Source: Nageia nagi
Taxonomy: Eukaryota > Pinophyta
Assembly: GCA_050084985.1 (NCBI GenBank)
Contig: JBITNC010000002.1
Span: forward strand, 19,654,001-19,718,000
Direction: 5' to 3'
DNA: 64,000 nt
The notes beneath the pieces were generated by a model. That model saw only the letters and a program-made list of their open reading frames with translations, had not been told where the DNA came from and did not search any database. The translations under genes were made by a program, and so were the position numbers. Shown piece by piece: positions 47,666-60,271 of the stretch; position 1 is the first letter of the stretch, and every line of letters begins with the position of its first letter.

Positions 47666-49579
47666 TTCATTATCATCTACCCATAAATTGAATGTGTGTT
47701 ACATCTTGTTCCATATCCTTTGTACATGTTATCATAAAATAAAAAGTATTAGTAGCCAAGTTTGGTAAATGATACAATCTAATACTGTAATTTTTCAAAT
47801 CATTGTCCTTAAATTTGAAGATATTTAAGAATATCAAAATCAACATTGATGATTGAAATAACAATAAAACTAATAACAATAATCGAAGTATTTATTCGAA
47901 CTTAGAGATACACCATCAATGTGTAGCACATCAAAGTAAGTTCATGATTAAAGTTTAATAATCATGCTTTTAAATTTCTTAAGAATGAATAACAAAATAC
48001 ATAATATATATCATCTATCATTATGTCGATCTTTGTAGCAAACTTGATTTTTTATCACCATCTCGATAAATGAGGTAGAATGCATTTGTCTTGTTTTCAA
48101 GGCTTGTTCAACAAAAAACCCCAATCATGGAAAAAACATGTTTCTAATGATTTTTGCAAGAAATGATAATGAAACCCATTCTATTGGGGAAAATAGTAGA
48201 ATTATCAAACATTAAAATGTTATCTACTTTGAAAGGACTCCATGTCACATACATGCTAATGGCATAGAGCCTATGGAATAAAGTGTTCCATTAAATAGCA
48301 TTTGTGGATAAGCATGAGTACTTAGTAAAATGTAGAACTTATTTTCAAAATACTTTGATTGCAAAAATTCAAAAATTTTATGTTTGATCATAATTTGGGG
48401 CAACTATGATTGTCCATGACCCAAAGCAAATCATTTTCCTCTACCATCAACCAACAAAATCAAGATTTAAAATATTCGTACATAAGTTGATAAACTCAAG
48501 TGTATGAGTCTTGACTTAACCACTTACCAACCCCAAGTATATTATCACCTACTTATGAGTTTAGTGGTATTTGTATAAGTCTACAATGATAACATATTAG
48601 TTTGTTTGTATCTTCTTAAGATACATGACTATGTTTGCTCACCACATCATGCCAAAAAAAAAAAAAAAGATAACCAAATAAACATGCAAACTCGATCATA
48701 AATAATTTCATCATGAATTCTTGATAGGACAAACACCATTTATTGTTTATGATCTTACTATGAATCATGAACTTCCTAGTTCAAATCATATGTCATGTTA
48801 TGCATGTTTAGTCATCACTTATTGTTATACGTATTCAGGAAACCCTAGTCATCAAAAAACATGATTCCAATGATTTTTGTGAAACTTATTCTTCTAGATT
48901 AATAACATAATAATCAAAATTCAAATCAGTGCACACAAAGGGGACTTCATGTCATATACCTGACTCAACTCCATACATTCTCTTGGGATAAACACAAGAC
49001 ACCCATGTAATGATATATGGAAACAAGCCTTTAGTACCTATTTGGTGTACAACCAATGTGTGTTCAAAATACTTAAATTACAAAGCTCAAGAAATCATAC
49101 TTGGATAATTAGGGTAAATACAATTTCCCATGAACTAAAATCAAACCTTATGTTCACCTATAAATGATTGAAACAATAAGGTTATAATCATTTGTACATT
49201 CATCTTACTTGTTCACTAGCTAAGATGCATTAGTTTTTTTGAACAGTCTATCATCATCGTCACTGACATCATTAGTCAGTTCAAAAAGGGCCATAATGCT
49301 AAGATCAGCACCACAATCAAAGTAAGCCCATGATCACATAGTAAGATCATGGCTACATCTCTCTTAAAATGTACCCAAAACATTGTTAATTACAAAATCA
49401 AAAGTTATATGTCTATTCACGGTTAAGGTAATTAAGATTGCCTATAACCTAAAATAAGATATTTATGCTCAATATGATTCTAAAAGACTTATGCAAAAGA
49501 TCATCATGAAACCCATTCTACTAGATCAAAGGCAGAGAAAAATGAAAGATGACTTGTATATACAAAACAAGAGTCCTAT

Positions 49580-49824
49580 CACATACTCGCTTCGGCATGC
49601 GGAGACAAACTAGAGTCTTGTCATGCAACTACCATAAACAGCATATAGTATGGAGATGAACACAAGTGAAGTTTTGATATACAACATCACTATCTCAAAA
49701 TTGTATATATCAAATAAGCTTACCATCACATACTCGCTTCGGTATGCAGAGACAAACTAGAGCCTTGTCATGCAACTACCATAAATAGCACACAGTATGG
49801 AGATTGACACATGTGTAGTTTTGA
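49580..49824 (+). repeat. 98-bp direct repeat in the tail of B
   Basis: TCACATACTCGCTTCGG-ATGC and the following 75 bases occur twice, about 148 bp apart, with few differences. A decayed form occurs in C near 57350. Confidence 0.85.
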
Positions 49825-50417
49825 TGTATTACAATATCATTTTCAAAATGTATCAATTGCAAAAGTTAAAAAAAAAAATCATATTCAGTCATGGCAACAC
49901 TAGATGATGAAATATATATATATATATAATAAGTTTTGATTCAGAGAAGCTATAATTATATCCTACTAAAAGATCTTAAGCTTTATACGAAAAAAGATTT
50001 TGATGATATTTCTTAAAAATATCGTTAACATTTACAAATATCAAAGAAGATAAAATGTGATGTATCATTGTTACAGGAGATCATCTTGAAACCCTATTGT
50101 TGGGATAAAGGACAACACCATCAAAACTCATATACTAAAGAAAACCTATACGGTACATGTGCACTTAGACATGCAAAAATGACATAATAGAAATTTCATG
50201 CAACTTTCACATAAGCTCAACACATCGTCATACCGAAAATAGTCACTTCTAAAGTATATTCAAATTTGTTTTCAAAACTACATCAAATGTTAAAAGAAAA
50301 CATATTTTATCATAATTTGATAAATTAAAATTTCGATTCATCTAAGAAATTGAGTCAAAACTTATATCATAAAAAAGCAAAAATAAACAATCAAGCAATA
50401 AATCTTCTCATTTCATA

Positions 50418-50469
50418 TTTTTGAAATCATCAACCGCATTTTCGGTTGATAATTCAAAAAGGGGCAAAA
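50418..50469 (+). other. Hairpin and polypurine tract of B
   Basis: The lower stem TTTTTGAA (50418-50425) faces TTCAAAAA (50453-50460). The upper stem ATCAACCG (50429-50436) faces CGGTTGAT (50443-50450) with a 6-base loop. The polypurine tract AAAAAGGGGCAAAA (50456-50469) overlaps the right arm and ends at the LTR. Confidence 0.7.
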
Positions 50470-51308
50470 TGTAGACACCTAAAAATGTCCCTTTTTAACT
50501 AGTAAACATTGGAATAATCATAACTCTTTGAGACAATATAAAATAGGTTTAAAAACCATATTATTGGATAGCTCTCATCGATTACATGCAAAACGAGTGG
50601 TCACATGACCCCTTTTTGGTAAAAATTGGTTATTTGGTGATCATTTTAATATTGTTATAAAAATGGAAAACCAGTCGCTAGCGACCCAAAACAAATGCCG
50701 ATGTTTTAGGATGATCGCCGACGTCTACCTAGCAATCGTCGGTGACTCTGTACTAGCCAAACAAGAAACAAAAATAGTGAAAGAAAGTTGTAACGTCTCA
50801 TTCTTCCAAGATGATGTGGATAGAGGGGGTCAGTTACGACCTACGGTGGCTTTTCACTCCCCCTTACCAGCCTTGGAAAATCTCACCCAAAAATCTATAA
50901 ATACAAGCCAATACAAAGCAATAGGGACCCATTTTGAAGTAGGGTAATGCTGCCAAAATCTTGTGAGCTCATACCTTTTTATTATTTTTTGCTAGTTTCA
51001 ATTTAATACATGTCATACATAGATGCTTTGATGTTATTGTCTTTTGCATGTGTGTAGGATTTACAAGTTGTCCATATCAAAGAAAAAAGCAAGCAAAACA
51101 AAAACAATGAAGATCTAATACTCTCATTTTGGCAAATGGCATTTGTAAAAGTCCCTTCCAAGGGAAAATTGTATTTTGAGCTGAAAATCAATATCAATTT
51201 ACAATTACAACATTTCTACCTATTTTACATAATTTGAGGTTTAGTGAAAATCTAAGAATAATTGTATTTTATGTTATTCTACATTCCAGCTCTATTTTCA
51301 CTGTAACA
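50470..51308 (+). repeat. 3' LTR of B (839 bp)
   Basis: Same length as the 5' LTR with no indel seen. It ends CTGTAACA before the GAAAT duplication. The phased array is at 50675-50746 and the TATA box at 50896-50903. Confidence 0.95.
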
Positions 51309-51313
51309 GAAAT

Positions 51314-52570
51314 GAAATAAAAAGAAAGAAAACAACAAAAATATGTATTTTATAATCAATATGAAAAACCAACTAGGTTTACTAATAAATTGAGATAAGA
51401 GAAGATGGGATAAACATATGAGAAAGAAGCTAAGAAAAACCAATAGGATCAATCTTGGTTGCAATCATCATCACCTCTTAATCATATCAAGATCCTTACC
51501 TTAAACAATGAAAGGAAGCATCTCTTAAAGATTTATATTATCAATATCAATGTCCTTATCACCTTCTTTATCACCTTATGAAGAAGTATAAAAGATTTAG
51601 AATCATCATCCAAATAAGGGTATAGACCTCTCTAAGGATATGAAAAAGAAGCAAATACAAGAAATAAAGAATATCCTATGTATTTGCAAAATCAACCAAA
51701 AGAAAAGGCAACAAAAGAAGATGACAACCTTCATGAAAGAGAGTTATGTATGCAAGATAAATAAAATATGTCTTATGAAATAATTTGCAATGAACTAATT
51801 TATCATGATGTTCCTAAGAATAAAATTCCTTTCAAATTTGAAATTATAAATATTAGACCATTTAAAAGAAAGGAAGATCCTAAGGAACATTTAATATGAT
51901 TTAAATACTCAAGTTATTTGATTGCCAATGATGATGCATTAATGTTACGTATCTTTCCCATGACACTTGCTAACCGAGCAATAGATTGGTAAAATAATTT
52001 GCCACAACATAGTATTTATTAATTTTTCCAATTGGAAAATATGTTCTTAGAACATTTTAGAATTAATATTAAATAAAAATATTCTATCATGGATCTTGTG
52101 AAACTACAACAATTCCATGATGAATCAATCACTTTATCTCATGATGGAGGGTCATACTAACTAACATGACTTATAATTTACCTCAAGAAGAGTTGGTTAA
52201 ATTATTTAGTCAAAGTTGGTTAAGGCCTATTACTAGTATATTACAAATTCAACAACATAAGATGTTCAAAGAAGCGATTACCCAAGTAGTTGTAATCAAG
52301 AAAGTAAAAATCTAGGATGGTGAAATAAATATTAAAAGAAAGGAAAATAATGAAGAAAGGGATCAAAGAATAAAACAAACATCTACACCTTTACCAAAAT
52401 CTCTTTATGATATTTTGAAGAAATTATGTGACCATCAAATTATTAACTTGCCTGCTATAAAACTAAAAAATCCTAAAGCAAAAGAAAGCGAATGGTATAA
52501 CAAAAAAGAGTTTTGTAATTATCATTGTCAAATGAGTCATGATACAAATAATTGTATAATGTTAAAAGAG
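51314..52570 (+). pseudogene. Gag of element C, right part
   Basis: It continues from 39148 after the B insertion. The first part matches B 43150-43300. The Gag core is at about 51780-52140 (N-E-L-I-Y-H-D-V-P-K-N-K; E-D-P-K-E-H-L-I; I-F-P-M-T-L-A-N-R-A-I-D-W; E-N-M-F-L-E-H-F) with several stops. The zinc knuckle C-N-Y-H-C-Q-M-S-H-D-T-N-N-C is intact near 52513-52554, in an open stretch that starts at 52415. Confidence 0.82.
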
Positions 52571-54290
52571 AAAATTCATGATTTAATCAATGATGGTAAG
52601 TTGGAAGTGGATGACCTTATTTCTATTTCAAATCAAAATTTAGAAATTTGTTGGAACTCACTTCCTCCATATCAAGTAAATACTATAAACATTCTACCTA
52701 GTTACAATAAAAGGATATGCACTTGGAATCAAAATGAGAAACAACAACAACAGTTAAAAATCTCATCAATAAAAATGTCCTTATTCGAGTTGTTAAAACA
52801 ATCTAAAACTTATAAGGATTCTATGAATGAAATACTTCAAGAAATTGAAATAGATGTAAGTGATCCTAAAATTTTTATTTGATTCATTAAAAATATTAAA
52901 ATAGGAATACAACCCATATTTTCCTTTTATAATTATGAGATTAAACCAAATAATGGACCTTAACAATTATATCCTCTTTTACATATCATCAGTAAGATAG
53001 ATAGTAAATTTTTTAAGAGAATATTAATAGATGAAGGATCAGATATCAATATCATGTCTATATCAGCATATCAAAAGTTGAATCTTCCCTTATATTATAT
53101 TTTTGCACCATATTCAAAAATAAAGGCATTCAACAATGACTTATATTCAACAATAGGATTAGTATTACTACCCATTACTATCAAATCCAAGATAATACAA
53201 ACATCGATACATGTTATTGAAGGAGATATCCAACAATATAATATTATTTGAGGGAGACCATGGATTTGAGAAATGGAATGTGATCCATCTACATTACATG
53301 GTTGTATAAAACACATTCATAAGGGGATATTCCATTATGTTCTAAGAGATGAAAATCCATGCTCACATTACAACATTACACAACAATCAAAGATAGAGTT
53401 CAACATAGAAAATTCAAAAATAAAAACAACATCTATCTCTATTAAAGGACTATTTCAAACCATTCTAGTTTCATATTCTACTTTTAGAGAACTTACTCCC
53501 TCAGATAAGATATGTTTGGGTTATGAAAGTCCTATTCAATAGGGGCATCATTGTAAAGATAAAAGATGTGAAGTAAAATCCAAAGAAGATTATATAAATG
53601 AAATGCAATCATTAGAACAATATAATATGGTGCTCAATAATATTATGAAAGGAAATTTAAGGCTTGAGTAGATCAAAATAATATATCTTTACAAAAAACA
53701 TGAACCAACATATCTTCCACCTAAGCCTCCATGGGTTCCTCAATGCTTTTCTTTAACATCAAGATTCAATGTTCAATACTTAAAGATATCTAATTTCACA
53801 TCCTATGAATCTTTGGGAAATCAAAACATACATGCTTTAGAAAAGAAACAAAATAATGAGAACCTAAATTTTATGCCTTTGTTAAAGCTAAAATCACAAA
53901 TTATTCAATACTTATATTATAAACAATGGGTTATATTAACCAAGATAAAGAAATTTCATGACAAATCAAGTAATTACATTAAGCATGAATATTTTATTTT
54001 CCATCACTAATTGGCGCATGACACTAATCAATGTCATCAATTAAAGCATGTATTTTAGAATTTAATAGATGATGGACAATTTGAGGTGGATATACCTTTA
54101 ATGATAGATCCTAATTTGCTTCATCTATTATCAATGCATTCATTTAGCATATTACTATATTATACATAATCAAATGATGATAAACCATGTTGGTCACATT
54201 GGGGAAATCATATTTTTGGCTTCCTTGTATTTTACATCCTTCATACTAGAGGATTCATCCTTCTAGTTAACTATAATTGCTTATCATAAA
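52571..54290 (+). pseudogene. Protease and C-terminal tail of element C
   Basis: The protease active site near 53023 reads I-L-I-D-E-G-S-D-I-N-I-M. L-V-L-L-P-I-T-I-K follows near 53160 and G-R-P-W-I near 53255 between two stops. The tail H-Y-V-L-R-D-E-N-P-C-S-H near 53340 matches A and B. A second knuckle-like H-H, stop, L-A-H-D-T-N-Q-C is near 54001-54030, again lacking the first Cys, followed by D-D-G-Q-F-E-V-D-I-P-L-M-I-D as in B. The order is the same as in B and no RT follows. Confidence 0.82.
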
Positions 54291-57200
54291 AAAATGAAAA
54301 AACCTAAAAATTATAAGATTTAAAAAAATAAAAATTGAAAAATATTATAAAAGAACAAAATTATATGTTTATATATACATACTCAAAAATTATACTTTTG
54401 AAACATCTTGGCTATTTAATGTACTCCCCTATGTATCCATACCATATCACTATATTCGTTTTGTTTTTTCTATTACTTCTATGTTATAAAACTATTAAGT
54501 GTCAAACATGATGATTCTAGTAACTTACCAAGTTGTATGTACGAACCATACATCCATCCATATATTATTCATATATATAACTATATGTATAAATAAAGAA
54601 GTAGTTTATGAATATAATATTCATAATTGATTTTATTAAAATATCTTCTGTAAATTTTTTGAAACTTAGGATGATAAACAAACATAACTATGATACATAT
54701 TCAAGATATTATGAACTCACACACATTTTCACATTTTAAAATCTCAAAAAAATCAAAAGCTATATTTTTCTTGAGCATAATTTTGAGTGTTTATTCTCCT
54801 ATTTTTTCACTTCATCCCAAACCCAAGAGCTAGGATAGAGGAAAAGAGAATAGGAAAAAAGGAAATAGAAAAAATGAAAAATGTGTATATAGATAGAAAA
54901 AAAAAGATTCAAAAGAGGTTTAAAAAATATGTATATAAACATAAATGTGTAGAATTCTTGGGTTATTACAATAATCTCTATCAGGGATATGGATGCTTGA
55001 TTGACAATAAGGCAAGGTTGTAATGGGATCTAGAGGTTAGTCTTCATTGGGGTTATGGATGCCCATCTAGAAGTGAGGTATACCTTACAAACTGGTGACA
55101 TGTCTAGTTCCTATGATGGATCATTGTATGCTCATATGGATGAATCAACTTACATATTTTATGCTCTTGAAACATTAAGTTTGTGAGTGTTAATAGAAGG
55201 GAATAAATATCATTGCACACACACAAGTTAATAGCAAACATATGTGTATTATAATCTTATTTTATATCATCCCTAGTAGATGAAACCAAAATAAAAGATT
55301 ATTTGATAGATTTTAATATTGAATGTCTTATTTATTACACTTATCTATTATATTATCCATTCACTCCACCTAACAATATATTATTATTATTATTATTATT
55401 ATTATAAGCTTAGTGAGTTATTAGCATGTTATGTTTGACATTCAAATAGTTATGTAATTCATTCATTTATCCATTTTTCATGACTATAAATTCACAACAT
55501 CATACATTCACACATCCTCATATTCCCTACATCCACCTTTATCAGTTGATTAAATTCTAGGTTCTTCCACATCCTTTGGGAAAAAGAGCAAGTACTTGAT
55601 CTCCCCATCAATTTTGGATTCAATATTATTATTGTTAAAACCTCTTACTTTTACCCTTATCTATAAGTTTAAGCAAGAAATTGCTCCTAGTAAACTGATA
55701 GAAGTCAACCCTAGAACATTGTTAATTTTCATAGCTTCCATTATTCTTGGGATTGAGAATAAGAAATTATTCTTCCCATAGGGATTGGAAGTTAGTGTTC
55801 TCTCCTTACCACATTCTATTCACTTCCCTAAAATATTGTTAAATTTTATAGCATCCATTATTCTTTAGGATTGAGAGCAAGCAAGTGCTCTTCCCTTTGA
55901 ATTGAAATTCAATGTTCTTTTTCTTGTTACAATCATTACCATCAACCCATAAACTAATGTATTATACCATATCTTATACACTTTATACATAGAATACTTT
56001 AAAGAGCCAATTTTGGTAAGTGATGCAATCTAATAATGTAATTTTATTTTTATTTTTATCATAAGAATTAAAAAATATGCAACAAATATAAAATTTAATA
56101 TTCTTATCTAACAAAAAATAAATAACAATACCATAATTAATCCTTGATGGGGGCAATCAACATCCTTTCCTTAATCATGACTCCTTGATGAGGCATCATT
56201 AATATTAAATATTCAAAATCTAAAATCTATAAAATAAATTTGAAAAAAATTAAAATTTGTATTTTACCATAACCATCATGTTGTGCTTCATCAAAAAAAA
56301 AAATCAATCAAAATATTTGTTAAATTTTGAGATACACCATAACACTATTATGTGGCATGTCAAAGTAAGCCCATTAAATGGTTCTACCTGTGTTAAAGAT
56401 ATACAATCATAAATATTACACCTAGTTAAAATTTGAACAATTAATATCATGAATAATATTAATTAACTTATAAATGTCATTACTTATAATTATTATATGT
56501 TTCCAATATCCTAATTATTATGTTTTAAATATTATTTTTTGTTTCCTCCGCCATCTAGAGAGATGTCACACCATTGCTATATGTCACATTGATGTAAGCC
56601 CATAATCAACTAGTAATAATCATTTTAAGTCTCTTAAGAATGATTAACAAAGATAATAATATGCATTTTTATCATCTATCATTGTGTCAACCTTTTTCAT
56701 CATCTTTGTTATAAAATTATTTTTTCCTCATCATATTAATGATTGAGGAGGAATATTTTTACTTAGGCTTTATGCAACTTAATAATAATTTCTAATCTTG
56801 AATAGATATCTTTAAATGATCTTTGCAAAAAACTAACAAATAGTTGAAATAAAAAATCAAATCCTTATTCATCTTAAATGGATCCATAATGCTAAGATCA
56901 ACATCATGCTTGAAGTAAGACCATGATCACATAGCACAAACATGATTGCAACTCTTTGAAGATGTACCTCAACTAAGTGTAAAACATTATCAATTGCAAA
57001 ATCAAAAGTTATATATCTATTCATGAATTATGGCAATTATGGTTTTCTATAACATAAAAAAGAAAAATTATTTTTAACATCAATAATACCGTGAGAATTA
57101 GATACTTGTAAATACTTAATATTCATAAAAAATACACATGATCAATAATCATTTTGACATCCAACTTAGGTTATCTCTTTTTTTCCTCAATATTTGAAGG

Positions 57201-58073
57201 AGACTACACTCAAATTTCTTAATATAAAAAGTCTAATCATAGAAATTCATGATTCTAATGAATTTTGCAAGAGATTATCATGAGACCCATTCTGATGGGA
57301 TAGAAAGCAAAATAATCAAAATTAGTTGTATACATAAAACAAGTTTTTTATCACATACTAGCTTCAAAATGGTATATGGAGACAAAATAGAATCACATAC
57401 CTACCTCATAATAGCATAGAGTATGAAGATAAATACAAGTGCATTTTTGATGTAAAATCTTATTATTTTCAAAATGCATCGATTGTAAATGTATAGAGTT
57501 CATATTCGATCATGATTGGGGCAACTATAATTTTTCATAAATCCAAAAGCAAATCACTTGAATTCACCTTTAAGCATTGGTATTGCAAGGTAAATTCATC
57601 TAAGAGGTTAGCTAAATTAAATTCATTAGATCTTAAGTAAATGTGATTTGCTTATTTTCTTGTAAAAAATCATCCTAAGACCCTATTTGATAGGATGATA
57701 ACAAATATTTAAATTTGAACATGTATACCTAAAAATGCTTCCTATCACATACTTGCCTCAACCTAATGACATATGTATATATCTACAAGCACAACTTTAG
57801 GATGCATCCTACATGATTATTGCAATAAAACATGAATTATACTTAGTTATGGTTACAATAATTAAGTTTGACAATATTCTTTGATGAATTTATATAATAG
57901 CCTCATTAAAATATCAAAATAATTGCTCAAATCTTAGGAGATGTCATAACATCACTAAGACCATGATCAAACTAGCGAAGATAGGTTCCAAGTCTCTCAA
58001 GATGTACAATCACAAAAATAAAATTATAAGGCCCCCTTCTAACCCATGTGTTCCTATAACACATCATAAATAC

Positions 58074-58077
<4 letters not shown>
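54291..58077 (+). other. Long non-coding tail of element C
   Basis: It parallels the tail of B: the conserved block at 54953-55100, a (TTA)n run at 55380-55405, paired small hairpins at 55585-55915, and looser repeats to 57720 including a perfect hairpin ATCATCCTA/TAGGATGAT (57669-57677 and 57691-57699, 13-base loop). No coding frame is supported. Confidence 0.65.
54953..55100 (+). other. Conserved non-coding block, C copy
   Basis: TTATTACAATAATCTCTATC and GGGATATGGATGCTTGATTG, then GGGGTTATGGATGCCCATCT and CTGGTGACA, aligning with B 46628-46772 and A 30417-30530. Confidence 0.7.
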
Positions 58078-58124
<47 letters not shown>

Positions 58125-58260
58125 GTATGTATATGTATGTATGTATGTATATGTATGTATGTATGTATGTATGTGTGTGTGTGTGTGATGTATATGCATA
58201 TGTATGTATGTATGGATATAAAATCTAAAAAATTCAAATAATAATAATAATAATAATAAA
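58078..58260. repeat. Compound microsatellite (TA)n-(TATG)n-(TG)n-(TAA)n
   Basis: (TA)n at 58078-58112, (TATG)n with TG runs to about 58215, and (TAA)n at about 58237-58260. Open frames crossing it on the minus strand encode only Tyr/Ile/His/Thr runs and are artefacts. Confidence 0.95.
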
Positions 58261-59212
58261 TCATAAAAATTAAAAATCATCAAAAAATCCAAAGAGCAAA
58301 AATGTATTTGAGCTCTCAATTTTAGCACTCTCATGCATATATTCTTTATTTCTTTTTTTGCAAAATAATAAACAACTTCAAAAAAAATAAAAATAAATAA
58401 ATAAATGATAAAATGAGTTCCTAAAGCTCTTCCTCGCATAAAATCATCTTAAGATCATGATAAAAATATAAAAACACTTGAAATGTTCATACTCAAAAAT
58501 TCGAATGAAATTCCTGTGCTCAGGGTCCCTTATGAGGTAACATCAAGAAAATTATCTTTCATACCTCATGCAAAAAAAAAAAAACATATAAAACTATTAA
58601 AATCCTAAAAATTAAAAAATATATATATGTGTGTTAAATACAAAATAGAAGCAATTTTTTCTCTTGTTGACTTGACCCAAAGCCAAGTATTTTGAAAAGA
58701 CCAAAACTCTTGAGTAACTCTAAATTTGAAAAATGACCCTTCTTTTAATAGAAAAAAGAAGGATGGGTTTGGAAATGATTAAAACTGTTGGATGAACTTT
58801 TGCGCTAGATCATCAAGTAACCCACCTATTGGGACAAAAGTATAATAATCAAATTTTTGTATTCATAAGAGAGCTTTTTTATCACATGATAGCTATAGCA
58901 TATGCTTGATGGCTAAGACTCCATCCATATCTAGCTAGCACAACATAATAGTATAGTAATAACTTTCTAAGTTACACCTTACACTACAACCCTTATTGCT
59001 TTCAAAACATATCAAATGGAAAAGAACAAAAAATAGATTTATTCATAATCTAATCAATCAAATTCAATTTGTTCATAGAGAATAAGTTAATTGAAAATAT
59101 TGACCCAAGGTGAGGAACACAAGTCTAGAACTTGATTGTATCCCTCTCAGATAGGCAAAGTTTTTGAATTATCTCTTGCTTCTAACAATAGATAATTCAA
59201 AAAAGGGCATAA
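58261..59212 (+). other. 3' untranslated region, hairpin and polypurine tract of C
   Basis: From about 58620 it is shared with A (34690-35270). The hairpin TTTTGAATTATCT (59162-59174) pairs perfectly with AGATAATTCAAAA (59190-59202), 13 bp with a 15-base loop. The polypurine tract AAAAAAGGGCATAA (to 59212) follows before TGTAGACACT. Confidence 0.7.
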
Positions 59213-60271
59213 TGTAGACACTTAAAAATGTACCTTTCACTTTTTACACATCAAAACAATCATGATTCTTATAATAGGGTTCAACTATCGAATGCAAGAT
59301 CATGGAATAATCATTGATTAGCTTAAAACCAATATCTAATACTATTTGAAAGAGGTTTAGAAATCATTAAAAGGTGATATTTAAATCTTTTGTTTATTTT
59401 ATTACATTATATTGAAGTACTCTTCACTCTCATTCTAATGCTTCAAATAGTGAAGAAAACTAACCTATGATTTGTGAGTTATGATCTTTTAAAAATTGGG
59501 TAAAAAACCCTAACTCAAGCCCAATCATTGACAATTTTGTCTAATTGTTGGTGATCAAGTCCAATCATCGATGCCTGATACCCAATTATTGATGACCTTG
59601 AAGCATTTGGGAATTAAGTTAAAATAGAAAAAATTGAAGCATTAGGGAAATAAAGTAAAGGATGAGTGATATCTTCTCATCCCATGCCTTCCCACTTTAG
59701 ATTAGGATGATGAAAAGGCTAGATATGCATTTCATATAGATTTTTTCCCTAAAATATAACAACTTTGATAGTTTCAAAGTCTACAAATAAGTCTTCAATA
59801 GTGAAGTAGAGGGGATTAGAACCAAGATTGAATACAACCTTACTCTACCAAAATACATTCCAACTTTAGTAAGTAAATGCCTTTCCTTTTTCCATGCTTT
59901 CATACTTGTATTTTATTATACTTCCATGCATTTTAAACTATGTGAGCAGGTGTGTTTTGATGTGTTGTTTCTGTATGTGTAGGATTTATAGGAACAGTAG
60001 CTGATTTGAGCGAAGAAGATCCAAAGAACTAGCAAAAAAAGAAGCAATCAACATTATTCTCTTTATTTTGTAGGTTTCACAATTACTTGGAGCCTATAAA
60101 CATTGATAAAGAAGGTCTCCAAGAGGTCCATATCATCTATTGTAGTAAAGCCCTCCATGTGACGCAAAATCTATAATCAAAATTGAGGTTTACTAATAAA
60201 TAATATAGAATGGTATTGATTGTAATATCTCTCATCTTGTATGCATGAAAGTTTTTTTTTTTTAGTAAACA
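59213..60271 (+). repeat. 3' LTR of C (1059 bp)
   Basis: It starts TGTAGACACTTAAAAATG and ends TTTAGTAAACA. It contains the phased array at 59525, 59545, 59565 and 59586 (20/20/21). The last 68 bases match the remnant at 35606-35673. The next bases, TAATT, may be one copy of its target duplication; the left copy was lost in the deletion. Confidence 0.8.
59525..59596 (+). promoter_or_regulatory. Phased array in the LTR of C
   Basis: TCATTGACAAT, TTGTTGGTGAT, TCATCGATGCC and TTATTGATGAC are separated by 20, 20 and 21 bases, although the surrounding LTR is otherwise hard to align with that of B. Confidence 0.62.

Larger units (their letters stand above)
46044..50417 (+). other. Long non-coding tail of element B
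   Basis: About 4.4 kb with no RT, RNase H, integrase or accessory ORF. It holds the block shared with A and C (46628-46772), paired hairpin repeats at about 47311-47665, and a family of loosely repeated units from about 48120 to 50270. The clearest of these is a 98-bp pair at 49580-49678 and 49727-49824. The last part corresponds to tail sequence in C (57230-57720). Confidence 0.65.
39149..51308 (+). mobile_element. Gag-protease-only gypsy element B, complete with TSD GAAAT
   Basis: Two LTRs of exactly 839 bp (39149-39987 and 50470-51308) enclose about 10.5 kb. GAAAT is duplicated on both sides (39144-39148 and 51309-51313), and the flanking C gag joins up when B is removed. By my hand count the LTRs differ at about 44 positions (near 5%), mostly transitions and often at CG or CA/TG sites. 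B is thus clearly younger than A or D, whose LTRs differ by roughly 15-20%. It encodes Gag and protease only. Confidence 0.95.
35606..60271 (+). mobile_element. Gag-protease element C inserted in A's 3' LTR, carrying B inside
   Basis: C is bounded on the right by a full LTR (59213-60271, ending TTAGTAAACA) and on the left by only the last 68 bases of that LTR (about 35606-35673, ending TTAGTAAACA). A deletion must have removed about 1 kb of C's 5' LTR plus about 300 bp of A's LTR. Its interior has primer site, structured leader, gag, protease and a long non-coding tail, with no RT or integrase. Element B interrupts its gag at 39149-51308. Confidence 0.72.

Noticed and set aside
46044-50417. 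Hidden RT or integrase in the tail of B
   Set aside because: I read all frames for the RT, RNase H and integrase blocks seen in A and found none; the tail aligns with the equally non-coding tail of C.
50663-50947. 94-codon plus-strand open frame in the 3' LTR of B
   Set aside because: It lies in LTR promoter sequence across the phased array and TATA box. The 5' LTR copy is broken by stops, so there is no coding constraint.
57972-58439. 155-codon minus-strand open frame
   Set aside because: Most of it translates the TA/TATG microsatellite into Tyr-Ile-His-Thr runs, and the rest has no motif.
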